The notes: generated from the letters alone by a model not told the origin. 64,000 nt of DNA from Clostridium acetobutylicum ATCC 824 (GCF_000008765.1 NC_003030.1:1708001-1772000), one strand, 5' to 3'; shown: positions 8,058 to 17,615, numbered from the stretch's first letter. Numbers and translations are program-made.

Positions 8058-10055
8058 ATGCTATTAGAAAGTAACACCAAAAACGAAGAAATTAAGGACA
8101 ATTTAAAGTACTTAGTTCTTCTTTCGAAACAGTACCCAACAATTAACGAAGCAGCTACGGAAATAATCAATCTACAGGCTATTTTAAACCTACCTAAAGG
8201 AACGGAACACTTTTTATCAGATGTTCATGGGGAATATGAACAATTCATACATGTACTTAAGAACGCCTCTGGAGTAATAAAAAGAAAAATAGACGATATT
8301 TTCGGAAATAGACTTATGCAGAGTGAAAAGAAAAGTCTTGCTACGTTGATTTATTATCCGGAGCAGAAGCTGGATATAATATTAAAGCAGGAAAAAAATA
8401 TTGATGACTGGTATAAAATAACACTGTATAGGCTTATAGAGGTTTGCAGGAATGTCTCCTCAAAGTATACTCGTTCTAAAGTAAGAAAAGCTCTTCCTAA
8501 AGAATTTTCGTATATAATTGAGGAGCTTTTGCATGAACAACCCAAGGGAGTAGATAAGCAGGAATATTATGACGAGATAATAAAGACTATTATAAGCATA
8601 GATAGGGCTAAGGAGTTTATAACTGCAATATCAAAGCTTATACAGAGGCTTGTAGTAGATAGACTTCACATAATAGGTGATATCTTTGATAGAGGTCCAA
8701 GGGCGGATATTATAATGGATAAGCTTGAAGAGTATCATGCGGTAGATATTCAATGGGGAAATCATGATATTTTATGGATGGGAGCTGCATCCGGTTCTTC
8801 AGTATGCATGGCAAATGTAATAAGAATTTCTGCAAGATATGCAAATCTGTCAACTATAGAAGATGGTTACGGAATTAATTTGTTGCCATTAGCCACTTTT
8901 GCTATGGACTTTTACGGAAACGATAAGTGCAAGAATTTTGAACCTAAGATAGAATCTGATAAAAGTTATACAGTCAAGGAAATTGAACTTATAGGTAAAA
9001 TGCATAAGGCTATTGCGATAATACAGTTTAAGCTTGAAGGAGAAGCTATAAAAAGACATCCTGAGTTTAAGATGGAACATAGGATGCTTCTAAACAAAAT
9101 CAACTTTGAAGACAGTACCATAGAATTGGATGGTAAAAAGTATAAATTAAATGATACAAGCTTTCCAACTATAGATAAAAATGATCCATATAAACTTATA
9201 GATGAGGAGAGGGAGGTAGTTGAAAAATTAAGATCTTCATTTGTAAATAGTGAGAAACTAAACAGGCATGTAAGGTTTTTATTTTCTCATGGAAATCTGT
9301 ACCTAAAATTTAACTCTAATTTGTTATACCATGGCTGTATACCTTTAAATGAGGACGGAACCTTTAAAGAGGTGTTAATAGGAAGTCATAAGTATAAGGG
9401 AAAGGCACTTTTAGATAAACTTGATGTTTTAGCTAGAAAAAGCTTTTTTTATGAAGAAAATTCTAAAAACAGTAAGTATGAGAATGATATGATATGGTAT
9501 CTTTGGTCAGGCCCTTTTTCGCCACTTTTTGGTAAAGAAAAAATGACAACATTTGAAAGATATTTTATTGACGATAAGAAGACACATTATGAAAAGAAAG
9601 ACCCATATTATCATTACAGAGATGATGAAGATATATGTATCAATATTTTAAGGGAATTTGGACTTGATTCTGAGCAAGCTCATATTATAAATGGGCATGT
9701 TCCTGTAGAAAGTAAAAATGGAGAAAATCCAATAAAGGCAAATGGGAAATTAATAGTTATTGATGGAGGGTTTTCAAAGGCATATCAAAGTAAAACTGGA
9801 ATCGCTGGATATACCTTAATATATAACTCTTTTGGACTTCAACTTGTATCACATGAACTGTTTGAAACAACTGAAAAAGCAATAAAAGAAGAAACAGATA
9901 TAATATCTTCTACTGTTATATTTGAAAAATCGGTAAGAAGAAAAAGAGTAGGAGATACTGATATAGGGAAAGATTTGAAAAAGCAGCTCTATGAGTTGAA
10001 CCTATTGCTTTTAGCTTATAAGAAGGGGCTTATTAAGGAATTTGTAAAAAGTTAA
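8058..10055 (+). CDS. fbp: Fructose-1,6-bisphosphatase class III
   Basis: A 665-residue cytoplasmic enzyme that hydrolyses fructose 1,6-bisphosphate to fructose 6-phosphate in gluconeogenesis. Length and sequence match the Firmicute class III (Fbp) type, which has a metallophosphatase core: [10 protein letters not shown] (Asp55, His57), [11 protein letters not shown] near 208-218 and WGNHD at about 233-237, with later metal-binding histidines in [10 protein letters not shown] and [12 protein letters not shown] 8058 follows GGAGGG. The gene stands alone between terminators at 7881 and 10068. The leader of about 140 bases has no regulatory element I can name. Confidence 0.96.
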   Translation: MLLESNTKNEEIKDNLKYLVLLSKQYPTINEAATEIINLQAILNLPKGTEHFLSDVHGEYEQFIHVLKNASGVIKRKIDDIFGNRLMQSEKKSLATLIYYPEQKLDIILKQEKNIDDWYKITLYRLIEVCRNVSSKYTRSKVRKALPKEFSYIIEELLHEQPKGVDKQEYYDEIIKTIISIDRAKEFITAISKLIQRLVVDRLHIIGDIFDRGPRADIIMDKLEEYHAVDIQWGNHDILWMGAASGSSVCMANVIRISARYANLSTIEDGYGINLLPLATFAMDFYGNDKCKNFEPKIESDKSYTVKEIELIGKMHKAIAIIQFKLEGEAIKRHPEFKMEHRMLLNKINFEDSTIELDGKKYKLNDTSFPTIDKNDPYKLIDEEREVVEKLRSSFVNSEKLNRHVRFLFSHGNLYLKFNSNLLYHGCIPLNEDGTFKEVLIGSHKYKGKALLDKLDVLARKSFFYEENSKNSKYENDMIWYLWSGPFSPLFGKEKMTTFERYFIDDKKTHYEKKDPYYHYRDDEDICINILREFGLDSEQAHIINGHVPVESKNGENPIKANGKLIVIDGGFSKAYQSKTGIAGYTLIYNSFGLQLVSHELFETTEKAIKEETDIISSTVIFEKSVRRKRVGDTDIGKDLKKQLYELNLLLLAYKKGLIKEFVKS

Positions 10056-10067
10056 GATTATGTACAA

Positions 10068-10098
10068 AAAAAGAGAGAATTTTATGTCCTCTCTTTTT
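10068..10098 (+). terminator. Terminator after fbp
   Basis: AAAAAGAGAG / CTCTCTTTTT hairpin following the stop codon. Confidence 0.85.
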
Positions 10099-10171
10099 AG
10101 TTATAACATATAACGTGGATTTGCCTTATTTTGTCTTGACATAAAATTTAAACTTATTTAAAATTTTATAA

Positions 10172-10292
10172 GAAGATAAAAACACAGTTTGGTTGGTAGT
10201 CCAAACGCATTTATATTCATATAAAATAAATGTCAGTAACCTGCCCTCGCGGGTTGTCCACTCTTCTTAAAAACTTAAATAAGCGAGGGAAT
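10172..10292 (+). promoter_or_regulatory. yjdF (azaaromatic) riboswitch with ribosome-site sequestration
   Basis: The leader of a yjdF gene folds into several short stems: GTTTGG / CCAAAC, GCATTTA / TAAATGT and a C/G-rich element at 10240-10256. CCCTCGC (10244-10250) is exactly complementary to GCGAGGG (10283-10289), the ribosome site, which stands six bases before the start codon. Pairing would hide that site. The yjdF motif RNA is known upstream of this gene family and senses azaaromatic compounds. The class call rests on this context plus the visible pairing; I could not align it to the consensus. Confidence 0.75.
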
Positions 10293-10295
10293 AAA

Positions 10296-10703
10296 ATGAA
10301 TATATCTTTAACAGTATTTTTTGAAGAACCATTTTGGGTAGGAATATTTGAAAGAACAAATAATGGAGAGTATGAAGTTTCCAGAATTGTTTTTGGTGCG
10401 GAGCCTAAGGATTATGAAGTGTATAAATTTGTGCTAAATAATTTCAGAAGATTACACTTTACTAAACCTCTAAAAGATGAAAAGGTTACTAAAAGAAGAA
10501 TAAATCCTAAGAGACTTCAAAGAAAAATTAAAAAGGAAGTAGTAATTGGAATTGGTACAAAGGCACAAAATGCAATAAAGTTGGATTTAGAAGCAAGAAA
10601 AGAAGAAAGAAGAATTTTTATTAAGTCTAAAAAGAAGGAATATGAAGAAAATAAATTCAGGTTAAAACAGGAAAAGAAGAAAAAGAAAAAGAGAGGTCAT
10701 TAG
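10296..10703 (+). CDS. yjdF: YjdF family protein (DUF2992)
   Basis: A 135-residue protein with a small N-terminal domain (residues 1-60, with FFEEPFWVGIFER and VFGAEP) and a very basic C-terminal helix ending in a run of lysines, as in the DUF2992/YjdF family. The function is not settled; members sit behind riboswitches for toxic azaaromatic compounds and are thought to help detoxify them. Start ATG 10296 is fixed by GCGAGGG six bases upstream; the frame opens earlier, at 10230, but those codons belong to the riboswitch. The lysine-rich tail could bind nucleic acid, which is inference. No terminator was seen before the next gene. Confidence 0.88.
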   Translation: MNISLTVFFEEPFWVGIFERTNNGEYEVSRIVFGAEPKDYEVYKFVLNNFRRLHFTKPLKDEKVTKRRINPKRLQRKIKKEVVIGIGTKAQNAIKLDLEARKEERRIFIKSKKKEYEENKFRLKQEKKKKKKRGH

Positions 10704-10821
10704 AACATTTGTATGATCTATATAAGTACAAGCATAATTCTTTGTAGGTTTATTACATTGTGGTATTAAGGTTATTGTAGTAATATAGAACAAATGTCAT
10801 TGTTAGTTAAGGAGATATAAC

Positions 10822-11937
10822 ATGAAATTATTAAGTTTGGTACCAGAAATATATGAGTTCAATGATTTTTCTAAGTTCGCAGAAGAATTTAAATTGGGTA
10901 AAGGTGATTTTGTTTTAACTGATGAGTCCCTGTATAAGTCATCTATAGAAAATCTTAATCTTAAGAGTAAATTTGTATTTCGTAAAAGCTATGGCATAGG
11001 AGAACCATCAGATGATATGATAGATGCAATAGTAAGTGATATGGAAAAAGAAGATATAAATAGAATCATAGGAATTGGTGGAGGCACTATTTTAGATATA
11101 TGTAAGCTTTTGGCTTTAAAGCCTACTAAAAAGTCAATAGATTTGTTTGAAAAAAAGGTGCCAATAGTTAAAGAAAAGGAATTGATTTTGATTCCAACCA
11201 CATGTGGTACCGGAAGTGAAGTTACAAATGTATCAATAGCTGAAATAAAATCAAAGCATACGAAGATGGGACTTGCCTGTGATGAGCTTTATGCTGATTA
11301 TGCAGTATTTATTCCTGAATTTGTTAAAACATTACCATTTAAGTTTTTTGTAACAAGTTCAATTGATGCACTTATACATGCTGTAGAATCCTATGTTTCA
11401 CCTAAAGCCAATCATTTTACTAAAATGTTTAGTGTTGAAGCTATAAAATTGATAATAAATGGTTATAAGGAAGTAATTAAGAACGGCGAAGAATATAAAA
11501 ATAATATTATTAATGATTTTATAATTGGTAGTAATTATGCAGGAATAGCATTTGGAAATGCTGGAGTTGGAGCGGTACATGCGCTATCTTATCCTCTTGG
11601 TGGAGTATATCATATTCCTCATGGAGAAGCTAACTATCAATTTTTTATAGAGGTTTTTAGTACATATAATGGATTAAAGCCTGATGGAAGCATAAAAGCT
11701 TTAAATAAAATTTTACAGGATGCATTGGAGTGTGATTCCACTTCGGTTTATGATAGTTTGTCTAATCTTTTAGATAAGCTTCTTTCAAGAAAACCACTTA
11801 AGGATTATGGGATGAATGAAGAGGAAATCGACAAATTTACAGATAGCGTTATAGAAGGACAACAAAGACTTCTTTTAAACAACTATGTCCCTTTATCAAG
11901 AGATGAAATTAAGGGCATATATAAAAGACTATTTTAA
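10822..11937 (+). CDS. 4hbD: 4-hydroxybutyrate dehydrogenase (iron-type alcohol dehydrogenase)
   Basis: A 371-residue iron-dependent alcohol dehydrogenase. It has the NAD-binding GIGGGTILDICK, then PTTCGTGSEVTNVSIAE, and the metal-site region DALIHAVESYVSP and AVHALSYPLGGVYHIPHGEA. Length and long stretches match the C. kluyveri 4-hydroxybutyrate dehydrogenase as I remember it, including VIEGQQRLLLNNY at the end, so I assign interconversion of succinate semialdehyde and 4-hydroxybutyrate with NAD(H). There is no succinate semialdehyde dehydrogenase or CoA transferase next to it; in this genome it may act alone or on other short aldehydes. It starts at ATG 10822 after AAGGAG and closes with a strong terminator. 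Confidence 0.88.
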   Translation: MKLLSLVPEIYEFNDFSKFAEEFKLGKGDFVLTDESLYKSSIENLNLKSKFVFRKSYGIGEPSDDMIDAIVSDMEKEDINRIIGIGGGTILDICKLLALKPTKKSIDLFEKKVPIVKEKELILIPTTCGTGSEVTNVSIAEIKSKHTKMGLACDELYADYAVFIPEFVKTLPFKFFVTSSIDALIHAVESYVSPKANHFTKMFSVEAIKLIINGYKEVIKNGEEYKNNIINDFIIGSNYAGIAFGNAGVGAVHALSYPLGGVYHIPHGEANYQFFIEVFSTYNGLKPDGSIKALNKILQDALECDSTSVYDSLSNLLDKLLSRKPLKDYGMNEEEIDKFTDSVIEGQQRLLLNNYVPLSRDEIKGIYKRLF

Positions 11938-11947
11938 TATTATAGGT

Positions 11948-11995
11948 ATAATCATCTTGCTGCTAAGGTTTTGGCAGTGAGATGATTATTTTTTT
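11948..11995 (+). terminator. Terminator after 4hbD
   Basis: ATAATCATCT / AGATGATTAT arms, an inner GCTGC / GGCAG stem, then seven T. Confidence 0.85.
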
Positions 11996-12199
11996 AAAGC
12001 TTTATATTTGCTTTAAATGTATTAAAATTTTTATTTTCAAATATACTAATATTCAATGCAGGAATCTACTCTCGTCTTTGTATGTAAATTCATATTGTCC
12101 TATTTTCAATTTATAAAACTCTTTTTATATATCAGTACTATAAATAAATTTAATATGAATAATTAACAATCAAAAGGAAAACATAAGGGAGAACAAACA

Positions 12200-12577
12200 A
12201 TGCGTTTATGGCATCAATCTTTGATTACAAAATTACCAAGGCAACAGCTTTTAGGTCAGCATAGAGAATGTTGTGCACTTAGAGGAAATGCGTGGGGGAA
12301 AAAACATAGTGTAGTTGATTATGTTTTTTGTCATCCTATGGAATATCTTGTTGCTTATCATCTTCTTGTAATGGAGGAGATGGCAACAAGAAATTATAAT
12401 GTGTCAGATCAGTGGATGGACTATAATTACAGAGGCAAGAACTGTGAAAAGGCGAATTTGAACTTTGAATTAATAGAAGAAATTAAGGCATCAAAAAACA
12501 TTTATAAAGAGCATGATGATGAATATCTTAATGAATGTTTAGCAAATTTAAGAAATAAGGGAATTGAACTTTTTTAG
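12200..12577 (+). CDS. Pyrimidine-dimer DNA glycosylase-like protein (T4 endonuclease V family)
   Basis: A 125-residue protein whose N-terminal part resembles the Pfam Pyr_excise family: a helix with LPRQQLLGQHRECCALRG in which Glu23 occupies the position of the catalytic Glu23 of phage T4 endonuclease V, also inside an RE pair. A later block with YRGKNCEKANL matches the family's second conserved region. T4 enzyme cuts next to UV-induced thymine dimers; the bacterial relatives are mostly uncharacterised, and residue 2 is Arg here instead of the catalytic Thr, so activity is unsure. It is followed 11 bases later by an SDR gene, so the two share a transcript. Confidence 0.7.
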   Translation: MRLWHQSLITKLPRQQLLGQHRECCALRGNAWGKKHSVVDYVFCHPMEYLVAYHLLVMEEMATRNYNVSDQWMDYNYRGKNCEKANLNFELIEEIKASKNIYKEHDDEYLNECLANLRNKGIELF

Positions 12578-12588
12578 GAGGTCTTTAT

Positions 12589-13446
12589 ATGAATTTTCCA
12601 AATACTTTTCCAAAGCAGCATCAAAATCATCAACCAGGTTACGAGTATGAAATGAATCCAGCTCCTATATATTATGATGAAAAGTATAATAAATCAAGGG
12701 GACTCTTAAAAGGAAAGACCGCAATTATCACAGGAGGAGACAGTGGAATAGGAAGAGCGGTTTCTGTGGCATATGCACATGAAGGTGCAGATGTTGTTAT
12801 AATATACTATGATGAGCACCAAGATGCTGACGAGACGAAAAAAATAATAGATGGCTTAGGAAGAAAATGTACACTTATGCCTGGAGATATAGGAGATACT
12901 AATTTTTGTAACTATGCAATAGAAAACACAATAAGAGCATATGATAAGATAGATATATTAGTAAACAATGCTGCAATGCAGTATCCTCAAAACAGCATAG
13001 CTGATATATCAAATGAACAATTTGATAGAACCTTCAAAACAAATGTATATGGAACTTTTTATATGACAAGAGCAGCAATAAGTAAAATGAAGGCTGGTTC
13101 AAGCATAATAAATACAACATCTGTTGTGGCTTTTAAGGGAAATGAAACACTTATTGATTACTCCATGACAAAGGGAGCAATCTTAGCATTTACAAAATCC
13201 TTATCAACTTCTTTAGTTAAATCAGGTATAAGAGTAAATGCTGTAGCGCCAGGACCAATTTGGACTCCACTTATTTCAGCATCTTTTGATGAAAATAAGG
13301 TTTCGGAATTTGGCTCAAATGTACCTCTTGAAAGACCAGGTCAGCCAGTAGAATGTGCAGGTGCATATGTATTTTTAGCATCAGAAATGTCTTCGTATAT
13401 AACTGGTCAAACAATCCATGTAAATGGTGGAGAAATAGTAATGTAG
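12589..13446 (+). CDS. Short-chain dehydrogenase/reductase (general-stress type)
   Basis: A 285-residue SDR with an N-terminal extension of about 40 residues rich in Pro, His and Tyr, like the general stress oxidoreductases of Bacillus. The Rossmann motif is TGGDSGIGRA (residues 48-57), then NNAAMQYP, the catalytic YSMTK (Tyr191, Lys195) and PGPIWTP. The exact substrate is unknown. Its AGGAGG ribosome site overlaps the end of the preceding gene, so they are cotranscribed. A perfect terminator follows. Pairing with a putative DNA-repair protein suggests a stress-induced operon, which is inference. Confidence 0.9.
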   Translation: MNFPNTFPKQHQNHQPGYEYEMNPAPIYYDEKYNKSRGLLKGKTAIITGGDSGIGRAVSVAYAHEGADVVIIYYDEHQDADETKKIIDGLGRKCTLMPGDIGDTNFCNYAIENTIRAYDKIDILVNNAAMQYPQNSIADISNEQFDRTFKTNVYGTFYMTRAAISKMKAGSSIINTTSVVAFKGNETLIDYSMTKGAILAFTKSLSTSLVKSGIRVNAVAPGPIWTPLISASFDENKVSEFGSNVPLERPGQPVECAGAYVFLASEMSSYITGQTIHVNGGEIVM

Positions 13447-13450
13447 GCTG

Positions 13451-13487
13451 AAAAATCATGCACAGAAGTTTTGTGCATGATTTTTTT
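13451..13487 (+). terminator. Terminator after the SDR gene
   Basis: AAAAATCATGCACA / TGTGCATGATTTTTTT hairpin. Confidence 0.85.
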
Positions 13488-13582
13488 CTATGAAAATTAA
13501 TTTATGACTTTTAAATATTTATTTATTGTTATAAAATTATTGTTATAATAAAATGAATAAATTACTTTAAAGGATTGATAAA

Positions 13583-14209
13583 ATGATGAAGGTAAATTAT
13601 CAGAAAAAGCTTGACGAAACAATTGAAGAAATTTTAAAAGAGAATAAAGTGCCATCGCTTCTTCTTCACAGTTGTTGTGCTCCATGCAGTACTTATGTAG
13701 TTGAATACTTATCCAATTACTTTAATATAACAGTTTTTTATTATAACCCTAATATATATCCTGAAGATGAGTATAGAAGAAGGGTTCAAGAAGAAAAGGA
13801 TTTTATTTCTGAATTTAATACTAAATATAAGGTTAACTTTATTGAGGGAGATTATGAAACTAAGAGATTTTATGAATGCATACAAGGGTTTGAGAAGGAA
13901 AGAGAAGGCGGAGAAAGATGTTTCAAATGCTATGAGTTAAGACTTCTAGAAGCAGCCAAACTAGCTAAAAATGAAAACTATGATTATTTCACAACTACTT
14001 TATCCATAAGTCCATATAAGAATGCTCAGAAATTAAACGAAATAGGAGAGAGACTTTCAAAAGAATATAAGGTTAAATATCTATATTCTGATTTTAAGAA
14101 GAAAAATGGATATAAACGCTCCATTGAACTTTCTAATATATATAAATTATATAGACAAGATTATTGTGGATGTATATTCTCTAAAAATGAAAGAAATGAA
14201 GAAAAATAA
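13583..14209 (+). CDS. queH: Epoxyqueuosine reductase QueH
   Basis: A 208-residue member of the DUF208/QueH family, the non-cobalamin enzyme for the last step of queuosine tRNA modification (epoxyqueuosine to queuosine). The cysteines expected to bind iron and Fe-S are present: LLLHSCCAPCST (Cys31, 32, 35), GGERCFKCYELR (Cys113, 116) and DYCGCIF near 195-197, plus FTTTLSISPYKN. It stands alone with its own terminator. ATG 13583 or 13586 may start it; both are preceded by AAAGG. Confidence 0.93.
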   Translation: MMKVNYQKKLDETIEEILKENKVPSLLLHSCCAPCSTYVVEYLSNYFNITVFYYNPNIYPEDEYRRRVQEEKDFISEFNTKYKVNFIEGDYETKRFYECIQGFEKEREGGERCFKCYELRLLEAAKLAKNENYDYFTTTLSISPYKNAQKLNEIGERLSKEYKVKYLYSDFKKKNGYKRSIELSNIYKLYRQDYCGCIFSKNERNEEK

Positions 14210-14236
14210 GCACCGAAAATGGTGCTTATTTTTTTT
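14205..14236. terminator. Bidirectional terminator between queH and the XRE gene
   Basis: AATAAGCACC / GGTGCTTATT hairpin with runs of T on one side and A on the other. Confidence 0.85.
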
Positions 14237-14558
14237 CGAAATTCACAATTAATTTTATCATACTTGATATCAATTTTATTTTTTCTGGAGGGCATGTTTT
14301 GAGCATGTCGGTTATTTCATTTTTTTGATAATTCTCAGAATCGGTAGTCGACCCTGTTAGAATATATGATGGTGTGATGTTTAGAAATTTGCAGATTTTC
14401 ATTAATGTTTCTAAGTTGATTTTTGTTTTTCCACATTCAATTTTACTTACATAAACAGTGGAAACGTCCAAATATTCGGCTAAATTTTCTTGAGTATAAT
14501 TTTTTGACTTTCTAGAATTTCTTATTCTATCTCCTATTATGGAATAATCTATGTACAT
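14226..14558 (-). CDS. XRE-family helix-turn-helix regulator
   Basis: A 110-residue protein with a lambda-repressor-like HTH: IGDRIRNSRKSKNYTQENLAEYL, then VSTVYVSKIECGKTKIN and a fourth helix, all within about residues 5-68. The C-terminal 40 residues are polar and hold no known domain. An AAGGGTG ribosome site supports ATG 14558; a GTG at 14567 would overlap it. The gene converges on queH and is followed upstream by the chemoreceptor gene on the other strand, so it could control either itself or that gene. The target is unknown. Confidence 0.85.
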   Translation of the reverse strand: MYIDYSIIGDRIRNSRKSKNYTQENLAEYLDVSTVYVSKIECGKTKINLETLMKICKFLNITPSYILTGSTTDSENYQKNEITDMLKTCPPEKIKLISSMIKLIVNFEKK

Positions 14559-14694
14559 AATTATCACCCTTATAAATATATCATTTATAAAATAATTTTA
14601 ATATAAACTCTAGAGTTAAAATAAACTCATAAGTTTACAAAAGTTAGAGAATATTGTAGAATTATATTGGTATAAAATCAAAGGAGGAATTTAT

Positions 14695-16008
14695 GTGAGT
14701 TTCATTAAAAATTTAAAGGTGAGAACAAAGTTAGCAGCATGCTTCTTTGTAGTTACACTATTTATAATAATAATAGGTAGTATTTCAACTTATTCATTAG
14801 AAATGCTTTCCCAAAATTCTTATAATATTCATAATAGTGCACAGGTGGTGGCAAATCAAGTAAAGATAATTATTATTTTTACTGTAGTGGGAGCAATTTT
14901 AGGTGCAATCTTTGCAATAATTATATCAATAGATATAGATTCTCAGTTAAAAGGAGTAATGAATTTTGCACGGGCAATTTCAAATTTCGACTTATCTAAA
15001 AATTACACTGTAGATAGAACTGATGAGTTTGGAGAGGTAAGAGGGGCACTCATAAAATCACAAGAAAATCTTAAAGGTATAGTAAAGGATATAATTAAGG
15101 AGTCTGAAATTGTTAGTTCTGCTAGTGAGGAGCTTGCAGCAACGGTAGAAGAAATTACATCTAAGTCAGAAACTATAGATGAAGCTACAAATGAAATAGT
15201 TTCAAGTGTGAATGATACTAGTGCAGCAAGTGAGGAAATAACAGCATCAGTACAAGAAGTTAATTCTAGTATAAACGAATTATCAAATAAATCAATCGAA
15301 GGCAGTGACAATGCTGATAAATCGAAACAAAAGGCAGAGCAAATTAGAAAAGAAAGTAAAGAAGCTATAGAAAAAGCGAATTTATTATATAAAGAAAAAG
15401 AGAAGGAGCTTTTAGAGGTTATAGAGAAGGGGAAGGTTGTTAATAATATAAAATTAATGGCAGATACTATTTCTAGTATTGCAGAGCAGACTAATCTTTT
15501 GGCATTAAATGCATCCATAGAAGCTGCAAGAGCAGGAGAAATGGGTAAAGGGTTTGCTGTGGTTGCTGATGAAATTAGAGAGCTTTCAGAGAAATCTTCA
15601 CAGTCTGTAGAAAATATAAAGTCTATGATATCTAAAGTAAATGATGCTTTTAGAGCTGCATCATCAACAAGCAAGGATATGCTTCAGTTTATAGAAAAGA
15701 ATGTATCTCCCCAACTTGAAAATTTTGGAAAAATGGCAGACGAATATTATAATGATTCTAAATTTGTAAGTGGTATGTCTGAGGAAGTAGCGTCTATGTC
15801 AGAAGAAATATCAGCTACAGTTGGACAAGTTAGTGATGCTACGCTGCATATGGCTGAAGGAGCGGAAATAACAGCTGAACATACAGGTAATATAAAGAGT
15901 GCTATAAGTGAAACAACCAAGGCAATTGAGCAGGTAGCAGAAGCTGCACAAAGTCAAGCTCAAAGTGCAGAAAAGCTAACTGAAATAATACAAAAATTCA
16001 ATATATGA
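14695..16008 (+). CDS. Methyl-accepting chemotaxis protein without periplasmic sensor
   Basis: A 437-residue chemoreceptor. Two membrane helices (about 10-32 and 55-80) are separated by only 20-odd residues, so the usual ligand-binding domain is missing. Next come a HAMP segment (with RTDEFGEV) and a signalling coiled coil whose tip reads [31 protein letters not shown]. It can signal to CheA/CheW but must sense something at or inside the membrane, or through a partner. GTG 14695 is the start; it overlaps the frame ATGTGA and follows AAGGAGGA by six bases. No chemotaxis genes lie beside it. Confidence 0.92.
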   Translation: MSFIKNLKVRTKLAACFFVVTLFIIIIGSISTYSLEMLSQNSYNIHNSAQVVANQVKIIIIFTVVGAILGAIFAIIISIDIDSQLKGVMNFARAISNFDLSKNYTVDRTDEFGEVRGALIKSQENLKGIVKDIIKESEIVSSASEELAATVEEITSKSETIDEATNEIVSSVNDTSAASEEITASVQEVNSSINELSNKSIEGSDNADKSKQKAEQIRKESKEAIEKANLLYKEKEKELLEVIEKGKVVNNIKLMADTISSIAEQTNLLALNASIEAARAGEMGKGFAVVADEIRELSEKSSQSVENIKSMISKVNDAFRAASSTSKDMLQFIEKNVSPQLENFGKMADEYYNDSKFVSGMSEEVASMSEEISATVGQVSDATLHMAEGAEITAEHTGNIKSAISETTKAIEQVAEAAQSQAQSAEKLTEIIQKFNI

Positions 16009-16133
16009 TCTGCTATGAAAGTCATATATAACTATTGATTACATTTTTATTTCCTTTTGGTACACAATGTATGTTATAGAGACATATTCTTACGATATAG
16101 CTATTATAAATTTGTTGTATAGGAGGAAAAGAT

Positions 16134-16835
16134 ATGATAGCTGCTATTAGTTTTAGTCAATCATTTAGTCATTCTAGACACGATGGAAAAACTAAAACAA
16201 ATATTAAAGAGAATTTGTGTGATAATATAAAGATTTATGGGCAAATGGATAAGGAAATTCAAGAGTTACAAAATCAAAAAGAAAAAGTTCAGCAAAATAG
16301 AGAAAAATTATTCAAAAAAGCTTTAGAAAGAGGAGAAAGTCAGCAGGATATACAAGTGGAGCTTCAGGGTGTGGATAAGCAGATTGAAGAAATTGATAAA
16401 CAAATATCTGAAGTACAGATGCAAAAACAAAATGAGTCACTTGAAAAAAATAGTGAAAGTAAAGAAAACTCTAAAGTTAATGACAATGATAGTAAGGATG
16501 ATGACTCCTCAAAAGAGTTAATACAAGATGGTTGTAGTTTAGATAAAGCCAAAACAATATTTTCGAGGAAAATAAAAAATACGGGAGAAGCCAATACACT
16601 AAAATACGAGGTAGAGGAAGATAAAGCCAGGAGAGTAAATACTAAATATAAAGAACAAAGAATAGATACTTTGGAATCTGCCGGTCAAAAGTTAGACAAA
16701 GATCTAAAAAATGAATTAGATAAAATAAAGAAAAATAAGAGCAATAGCAGGGCTTATAGGAAACATGCTTTAAAAAGTTATAAGAAAAATATTAAAGAGG
16801 ATTATAATAAGCAGTTAATATGTAAGTCAGCGTAA
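16134..16835 (+). CDS. Hypothetical charged coiled-coil protein
   Basis: A 233-residue protein of unknown function. After a short serine/histidine-rich start it has a long predicted coiled coil rich in Glu, Lys and Gln (about residues 35-110), a low-complexity Ser/Asp/Asn stretch (about 110-130) and a second charged helical half. There is no signal peptide, membrane helix or catalytic motif. ATG 16134 follows AGGAGGA. Flanked by the chemoreceptor gene and the LytTR/kinase pair, and closed by its own terminator, so it need not belong to either. Confidence 0.7.
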   Translation: MIAAISFSQSFSHSRHDGKTKTNIKENLCDNIKIYGQMDKEIQELQNQKEKVQQNREKLFKKALERGESQQDIQVELQGVDKQIEEIDKQISEVQMQKQNESLEKNSESKENSKVNDNDSKDDDSSKELIQDGCSLDKAKTIFSRKIKNTGEANTLKYEVEEDKARRVNTKYKEQRIDTLESAGQKLDKDLKNELDKIKKNKSNSRAYRKHALKSYKKNIKEDYNKQLICKSA

Positions 16836-16842
16836 TTGACAT

Positions 16843-16871
16843 AAAAGGTCTGTAAGAAGTACAGGCCTTTT
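16843..16871 (+). terminator. Terminator after the coiled-coil gene
   Basis: AAAAGGTCTGTA / TACAGGCCTTTT arms with one G-U pair and a five-base loop. Confidence 0.7.
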
Positions 16872-16905
16872 GTGATATAATAATTTAAAGAGGTGACTTT
16901 ATTTT

Positions 16906-17610
16906 ATGCTTAAAATAGCTGTTTGTGATGATAACGATATTGAGAGGGAGGAAATAGTACATATAATTAATAAACATTTAAAATATAATCAAAAGGATTT
17001 TACAATATTGAAATTTGAGCAAGCTGAGCAAGTTCTAAAGTCTATAATAAAGTTTGATTTGTATTTTTTAGATATAAAAATGGAAAAAATGAACGGTATA
17101 GAATTAGCCAAAAATATAAGAAATATATCTAAGGATGCTGTTATAATATTTGTAACCTCGTACAGAGATTATGTTTTTGATGCCTTTGATGTAAGGGCCT
17201 TTAATTATATTATAAAGCCAATAGACCAAGAAAGAATAAAAAAAATATTGAATGAAGCATTAGCTGAATTTGAAAAGCAGGACAGGTTTATTATAACCAA
17301 AACCATAAGTAAGTCCACAAAGGTTTTTTTAAGAGATATAACCTATATAGAGGCAGAAAAGAGAAAAATAAAGATACATACTACATATGATGTAATTGAG
17401 TATTATAATAAGATATCTCAACTTGAAGAGGAGCTTAGGGAGTATAATTTCTTTAGATGTCACAAAAGTTACATAGTAAATTTGGGATATGTAAAAAGTT
17501 ATGATAATACATCTATTACATTAGAAAATAACGATAAAATTTATATATCAAAGTATAGGTTGAATGATTTTTTAAAGACTTTTATGTACTATCTAAAAGG
17601 AGAAGCATAA
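16906..17610 (+). CDS. LytTR-family response regulator (AgrA-like)
   Basis: A 234-residue response regulator. The receiver domain (1-120) has acidic Asp8/Asp9, the phospho-acceptor Asp56 in YFLDIKMEK and the switch residues VTSYRDYVFDAF. The C-terminal half is a LytTR DNA-binding domain (about 135-232) with FRCHKSYIVNLGYV, the characteristic strand. It binds direct repeats upstream of its targets. It is followed six bases later by the histidine kinase, so they form one unit. No agrB or agrD peptide genes are next to them. ATG 16906 after AGAGGTG. Confidence 0.93.
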   Translation: MLKIAVCDDNDIEREEIVHIINKHLKYNQKDFTILKFEQAEQVLKSIIKFDLYFLDIKMEKMNGIELAKNIRNISKDAVIIFVTSYRDYVFDAFDVRAFNYIIKPIDQERIKKILNEALAEFEKQDRFIITKTISKSTKVFLRDITYIEAEKRKIKIHTTYDVIEYYNKISQLEEELREYNFFRCHKSYIVNLGYVKSYDNTSITLENNDKIYISKYRLNDFLKTFMYYLKGEA

Positions 17611-17615
17611 AGATT

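Noticed and set aside
15003-15674. Long minus-strand reading frame of 223 codons inside the chemoreceptor gene
   Set aside because: It lies fully antisense within a clear chemoreceptor; serine-rich composition is typical of a mirror frame of a coiled coil, and no ribosome site precedes it.
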